Of a DNA stretch of 64,000 nucleotides, positions 59,515-64,000 are shown piece by piece; position 1 is the stretch's first letter, and each line of letters opens with the position of its first letter. Below the pieces are notes generated by a model. The model ran no database searches and had not been told where the DNA came from. It saw only the letters and a program-made list of their open reading frames with translations. Made by a program: the position numbers and the translations under genes. This DNA comes from Ochromonas danica. Lineage: Eukaryota; Sar; Chrysophyceae; Chromulinales; Chromulinaceae. The stretch spans positions 1-64,000 of the forward strand of contig VKHL01000032.1 in NCBI GenBank assembly GCA_015146655.1, read 5' to 3'.

Positions 59515-60701
59515 CTCCTGTCCAGCACTCCTTTGTCTTGTCATGTCACCACGCACAATACACACCCTTCCATATTTTGGCCTCAAACTTTAACCACCCG
59601 AAATACGAGTTTGACTAGGCAAGTAAGCGGGTTTTCCCAGTCTCTGCTATTCTCTTGGCAGGTGATGATGTGGAACAAGACGGGGAAGAAGATGATGATG
59701 AGGTGGGATGCGATGAGGAGAGATGGTCTCAGCTGTCATAATCAATCTGTCAACTCAAGATAGTAGACCTATAGACCAAATCAAATCAAATCAAATCAAA
59801 TTCTCTTTTCTTTCACTCTTTTCCTTTTCAAATCTCTTTTTCCTTCTCGTTTTGTTAGCAAAGGATGTTTGCTAGTAATCCAATTAATCTAATCTTGTGG
59901 TCTTGATTATGGTGGGAGGAGGAGGGATAGGATACATCCCTCCCTATCAACCAGCCCAAGGAATCTCATCTCTTCCTATCATGGACATTAGTCCTGTATC
60001 ACCACCTTGTGCTAAGGGGATATCCCCCATACCTTGCCCTCTCAATCGTGAGTTAATTAATCTTGATGATAATAATCTAGCAGTAGTCCGTCTAGTCTTG
60101 CCTAGTCTAGTCTAGCCTAACCTTAATCTCGCTTGCCTCTCCAGCAATATAATCTAACACATATTATCTTGCCCTGACCTGCTGTCTGCTCTAATCTTGC
60201 CTGCCTACCTGCCTGTCTAATCTTGCCCAAACAATCGCAATCTTGCCATTTTGTTGTAATTGTTCTACTAACCTCGCTATCTCTGAGAGAAGGATAATCA
60301 TAATTGATAATAATGATAATAGTAATAATCGAACCTTCTTTAGTCGGTTTACTGATCAAGAGTGAAGAAATCAATCAATCATTTTTGTATCTGTTTCTTG
60401 CAATCTAATGGTCTAGTCTATCTATCTAGTCTTGCCGTATCGAGGAGTCAGTCGGTATTGTATTGTATTTATTGTTGAGATAGCGTATGTTGTGTTTATC
60501 AGACAAGTTAGTTAAAGAGTTAAGATCTATCTCTTCCAATCAAACACAACAAACAACTTCTTCTTCTCCTTGTTTTGATCAACAATATCTCAATAAGATG
60601 GAATGGCTTTACGAGTGACATGATGTCTGTCCATTACAGTAAAAAAATACAAAGTTGTTGTTATGGTAGTCTACTAGACCAGCCTTGTCGTCTTGCCTAG
60701 T
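59515..60701. other. Intergenic region with a recurring TCTTGCC motif
   Basis: Contains (CAAAT)5 at 59777-59801 and at least seven copies of TCTTGCC between about 60098 and 60695, several followed by TAGTCTA-like sequence. There is no convincing gene. The plus ORF at 59897-60115 is Pro/Ile/Leu-rich and lies in this simple-sequence zone, so I do not call it. The right end is the downstream flank of the histidine phosphatase gene. Confidence 0.5.
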
Positions 60702-61505
60702 CTATGTGTGATGATGAGTGTTTCCCAGGCGATCTACAACTTCCAGAAATTCCAACTCGTTAGCAACTGAACCAGTAGAGGAGGGGACAGTTGGGTTGTC
60801 ACCAGGGGTAGTAGTGGTGTTAGTGACAGATGACGATGATGACCTTCTTCGACGGAAGGTCCCAATACAGCAATACGGTGTTGCTACCTTTTCTCCTACC
60901 AAACCACGAATTGTCTCACGATGACCCACAATAATAGGAATGACATCCACAGGAACTAATTGGTTGATAGAGTCAATAGCTGACTTCCAAGATGTAGTGG
61001 ACAGCGGATAGTCTGCGGTGGAAGTGTCGCAGTCGATGAAAGTCACGCCTGGACAATCTGACGCCAGCTCTTGGGCTGTTGAGAATTGAAACCTTCCTGC
61101 TGCACGTTCAACAGCAGGGATCACTCTGGCTAACCCAGTGCTAAGATGGATGGGTAGGCCTAATCGTTGTGCTAGAGGGTAAGCAGTTTGAACTGCTCGA
61201 CGCATACGAGAAGCAAAGAGAACCACTTGAGGTACACCACTGCCTCCTCCTCCTCCTCCTGCTCCTCCTTCATCATCTCTTCTACTAATCAGACCTTGTA
61301 AAGTAACGGCTACTTCTTCAGCATAATGACGTCCTCTTTCTCTTGTTATAGGAGGATCTTGACTGAAATAGATTTTGTTACGTTGATTAGGTCGATGAAG
61401 ACGATAGATCCGTTCTACTGTATTCTCCCATTCTTTCTTATTGACTTCATCTTCTCTCTCACTATGACGGACAACATAAATAAGCCCACTTGATGACGAT
61501 CTCAT
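60702..61505 (-). CDS. Histidine phosphatase (phosphoglycerate-mutase fold)
   Basis: 267 residues, single exon, ATG at 61505. VVRHSERED near residue 12 is the catalytic RHG-type motif (here RHS) with His as the phospho-acceptor. RMRRAVQTAYPLAQRLG is the second Arg element and IIVGHRET holds the second catalytic His. The family covers phosphatases and mutases acting on sugars, phosphohistidine or proteins; the long insert and RHSERED pattern are closer to UBASH3/TFIIIC-tau55-like eukaryotic members than to glycolytic mutase. A Gly run (GGAGGGGGG) interrupts the fold near residue 83. The C-terminus is Ser/Thr-rich and disordered. Confidence 0.85.
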   Translation of the reverse strand: MRSSSSGLIYVVRHSEREDEVNKKEWENTVERIYRLHRPNQRNKIYFSQDPPITRERGRHYAEEVAVTLQGLISRRDDEGGAGGGGGGSGVPQVVLFASRMRRAVQTAYPLAQRLGLPIHLSTGLARVIPAVERAAGRFQFSTAQELASDCPGVTFIDCDTSTADYPLSTTSWKSAIDSINQLVPVDVIPIIVGHRETIRGLVGEKVATPYCCIGTFRRRRSSSSSVTNTTTTPGDNPTVPSSTGSVANELEFLEVVDRLGNTHHHT

Positions 61506-61768
61506 ATCTCATACCCTTGACTATCTCATTGTTTCATTCAACCGCCCGCCAGATATCCAGACATCCAGATATCCAAATGTCCAGGCTACCAGATGTCCAG
61601 AAGTTTGGCTATCTGCATTGGACAGCTAGCACACTGTACTGTAGACTAAGTGTAGGTAATTAATAAATGTAAGGCTAGGTCAGAGATGAACTTGACATCA
61701 AAAAGTTAAGCCTTATAATAACAAGAGAAGTATATACATTAAAAGGGCTATCAATATAGATCAAAAAC

Positions 61769-64000
61769 TCAAATCCCACCCACACTATCATAAGACATGA
61801 CTTGCATCAAAACTGAGCCACGGTTACCATTACTACTACTACTACTACCAGAATTAGATAGATTATTGTTGCTTTGACCAGGACTTGATATAGGGGCAGG
61901 AGGAGGACTGAGAGAAGAAGTAGAAGTGTTAGTAGAGAAAAATGCTGTTTGTCTCATATACTTCTGCATCTTCTTGTTCATCCCCGAGGAGGCCATAGGA
62001 CTCATTCCATCTCGTTTCTCTTCTTGACTTGGTGCTGCTAATGTTGAAGATGTCATATTAGAAGAAGTAGCAGAAGAAGCTTTATTGGGATTGTTAGCTT
62101 CTGCTAATAATGTTAACAACCGCTTGACTTCATTGTTAGCTTCTTTCAGTTTGTTTTCCACATCTTGTAATGCTCGATTATCATGTTTCAATAGAACAGT
62201 CTCTTTTTCCAATGCCTTCACACGATTTTTATAAACTTGTAACATCTTATCTTGTTCAGAGAGTGCTTTAATGGAAGCACGAGCGGATCCACGCAATCTA
62301 GCAATTTCTGCTAATAAACCTGGGATCTTCTCTACTTTGTTTTTACAATCTTGGAACTCAGTCACCACTTCCTGGTATCGTTTATGTAGGTAAGGGACTT
62401 CCTTGAGTTGTGTTTCCAAGCCATGGACATGCAAAGACATGTCGCGCATTTCTTTACTCTTTGCTTTAAGTTGTTCACGCAAACTTTCCAATTGAGATTG
62501 AGCGATTTGACCTAATTGACAATCATCACCATAGAGCACACACACACACACACACACACACAGCACACAGTCAAGTTAGTTGACAGTCAAGCACTGTGTG
62601 ATTATCCAAATCACTACTCACCTTTCTCCAACTCAATGTTGTATTCTGAGATTTTGTGTTCTAGACCTTCAATAGTCCTCTCTGCATTGATGAGATCGTT
62701 ATGATATTTATCAGCAAGAAGTTGATTATTCGAAGCTTCATTAAGTTCATTCTTGTATTTGCTAATCTCAATTTGGAAATTCACCAGATTTTTATCATAC
62801 TCTTCTTTATAATATTTAAAGACTTTATGTTCTTCTAAATCTCTCGTTAACTTTGTGATTGTTGCCTTATGTAATGTAATTTCATCTTCTAGAGCATAAA
62901 TCTGATTATGTAAAGTCATTTGATCATTAATCGCATTCTTAATTCGTTTCTCAAGATATTGAATATTAGTAGTCAATTTATTATTCTCCTTGGAGAGGTT
63001 ATTATATTGCATATGTAAAGAAGTGATATATTCCGATAACTTCCTCACTTTGTCATTGTCTGCAATGTTAGCGTTATGAATGAATGCATTGACATTAGAA
63101 GCATCAACTAGTAAAGTTGTCACATCAATCGTAGATTGAGAAGATCCACCACCAGGCGCTGAAGAAGAAGAAGGCAAGTTGTTGTTGTTGTTATTGTTAT
63201 TGCCATTGCTCGCACTGCCCACAGACAAGGAATGGATTTGCTCTTCTAACTCTTTCACTCGCTTTGTTAATTCAATATTTCGTGTTTCAATAGCCTTATG
63301 TAAATTCTCATCTTTACTATATTTATTCATTTTTTCACGTAATATTTGATATTCTAAATGAACTGTCATAAGGTCACTCTTCTCAAAAGATGAAGATTCT
63401 TGTTGATGTACTAACTCTTTAATAACTTCATCTTTATGATGAATATCAACAATCATCTTTTCCATCTGATAATGGAAACTTTGAAATTGTTTGAGATTAT
63501 TTAATACCTCATAAGACATTTGATCAATTTGGTATAATGTAGAGAAAATAGCTTTAGAAGGATGCAGATGTGCATCAGGATTCTCCAATAACAATCCCAA
63601 TGGAAAGGATGGATGTGTTCGTTCTGATAACTCTGTTCCAAGATCAGATAATTCACGTAGAATTTCTTCAAAAGAAGGAGCTGGAGAGTCTCTTCCTTCT
63701 CTTTGCTGGGAATCCAGCAGCAAGTCACCTAGACCACCACCACCATTATTATTACCATCACGTCGATGATTACCACTGCTATGACCATAGGCTGTGGCTG
63801 ACCTCTTCTCTCGCTTGTATCCATGATTTGATGAGGAAGTAACAGAACCATTACGTAATGACTGGATGTGGTGAAGATGGTCAGCTTGGATAGTCTCCAA
63901 GATATGGATCTTCTTCTGCAGCTGACTGAGGGTCGTTTGTGAGTTGAACAGATCCTCAGCCAGTAGATACTGCAAGCCATCTGATGGTACATTAACTAAA
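61769..64000 (-). CDS. Long coiled-coil protein, 5' end beyond the window
   Basis: Exons 62511-61769 and (at least) 64000-62622, joined by a 110-bp GT-AG intron with phase 1. The frame is open to the right edge, so the start lies outside; the ORF start near 63975 is a TTG. The visible part (about 705 residues) is mostly heptad-like coiled coil (SQLQKKIHILETIQADHLHH, EYQILREKMNKYSKDEN, ISKYKNELNEASNNQ, AQSQLESLREQLKAKSKEMR), with short Ser/Asn/Gly-rich breaks. The C-terminus is Ser-rich and disordered and ends SVLMQVMSYDSVGGI. No motor or enzyme domain is visible. Centrosomal/basal-body or membrane-tethering coiled-coil proteins look like this, but I cannot assign a family. The intron contains a (CA)13 run. 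Confidence 0.75.
62537..62562. repeat. (CA)13 microsatellite in an intron
   Basis: A perfect CA run inside the intron (62512-62621) of the coiled-coil gene, about 25 nt from the 3' splice site in the sense direction. Length changes here could affect splicing. Confidence 0.95.

Noticed and set aside
59413-59763. 116-aa ORF in repeat copy 2
   Set aside because: Begins inside the 157-bp repeat, has no coding-like features and shares its sequence with non-coding copy 1.
61550-61610. ATCCAGATATCC-like motif run
   Set aside because: Only a few imperfect copies over 60 bp; too short and variable to call a repeat or a regulatory array.

Overview
This is a eukaryotic nuclear window, most likely from a photosynthetic stramenopile (heterokont) alga; a chrysophyte-like lineage is possible but I cannot name the species. 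Nine genes have short GT-AG introns that join with exact phase (fatty-acid desaturase, F-box protein, ASCC2, fructosamine kinase, LPOR-like reductase, Stealth protein, Wee1 kinase, ABCC transporter, LYAR). There is an LPOR-like SDR. One small protein carries a signal peptide ending in a Val-Asn-Ala-Phe site, the kind of phenylalanine site used for import into secondary red plastids. Genes are rich in A/T and in microsatellite-like Ser, Asn, Gln, Asp and His runs. I see no CRISPR array, no operon and no tRNA or rRNA gene.

Layout. 1-3.6 kb is a gene-poor junkyard: a scrambled partly inverted copy of the neighbouring desaturase gene, three copies of a Pro/Thr-rich coding block (two of them identical over about 312 bp), a trypsin-like protease fragment and a hairpin. 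3.6-7 kb holds an intact delta-12-type desaturase, a decayed trypsin-like gene and a plastid-targeted protein. 7.2-14 kb has a large F-box/zinc protein and an ASCC2 (CUE domain) homologue, convergent. 14-17.4 kb is nearly empty. 17.4-25.6 kb carries fructosamine-3-kinase, a two-pore K+ channel-like protein with degenerate filters, an LPOR-like reductase, an APC-family permease and an exostosin-like glycosyltransferase. 25.7-30.2 kb is a Stealth/GNPTAB-like phosphotransferase. 30.8-38.1 kb has a Wee1/Myt1 kinase, a predicted N-myristoylated protein, a PROPPIN-like propeller and a SET protein. 38.3-43.1 kb is the most unusual gene: membrane anchor, FkbM-like methyltransferase, two GT15-like modules and a DUF4185-like propeller in one chain. 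43.9-54.7 kb has an ABCC transporter, a SAM-GAF protein and an RCC1-BTB-BTB membrane protein. 56-59.5 kb is a second junkyard: a PIN1 pseudogene, an intact LYAR gene, a phosphatase fragment and a P-loop NTPase fragment ending in a 91-bp foldback. 60.7-64 kb has a histidine phosphatase and a coiled-coil protein running off the right edge.

How they fit together. Housekeeping functions dominate (lipid desaturation, cell cycle, RNA-quality or repair signalling, ribosome biogenesis, transport). Three secretory-pathway sugar genes (exostosin-like, Stealth, methyltransferase-GT15 fusion) lie within 19 kb, but they differ in strand and are separated by unrelated genes, so this may be coincidence. The two junkyards share one signature: short inverted duplications of gene fragments. 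ASCC2 intron 1 contains a 33-N assembly gap flanked by identical 46-bp sequence.
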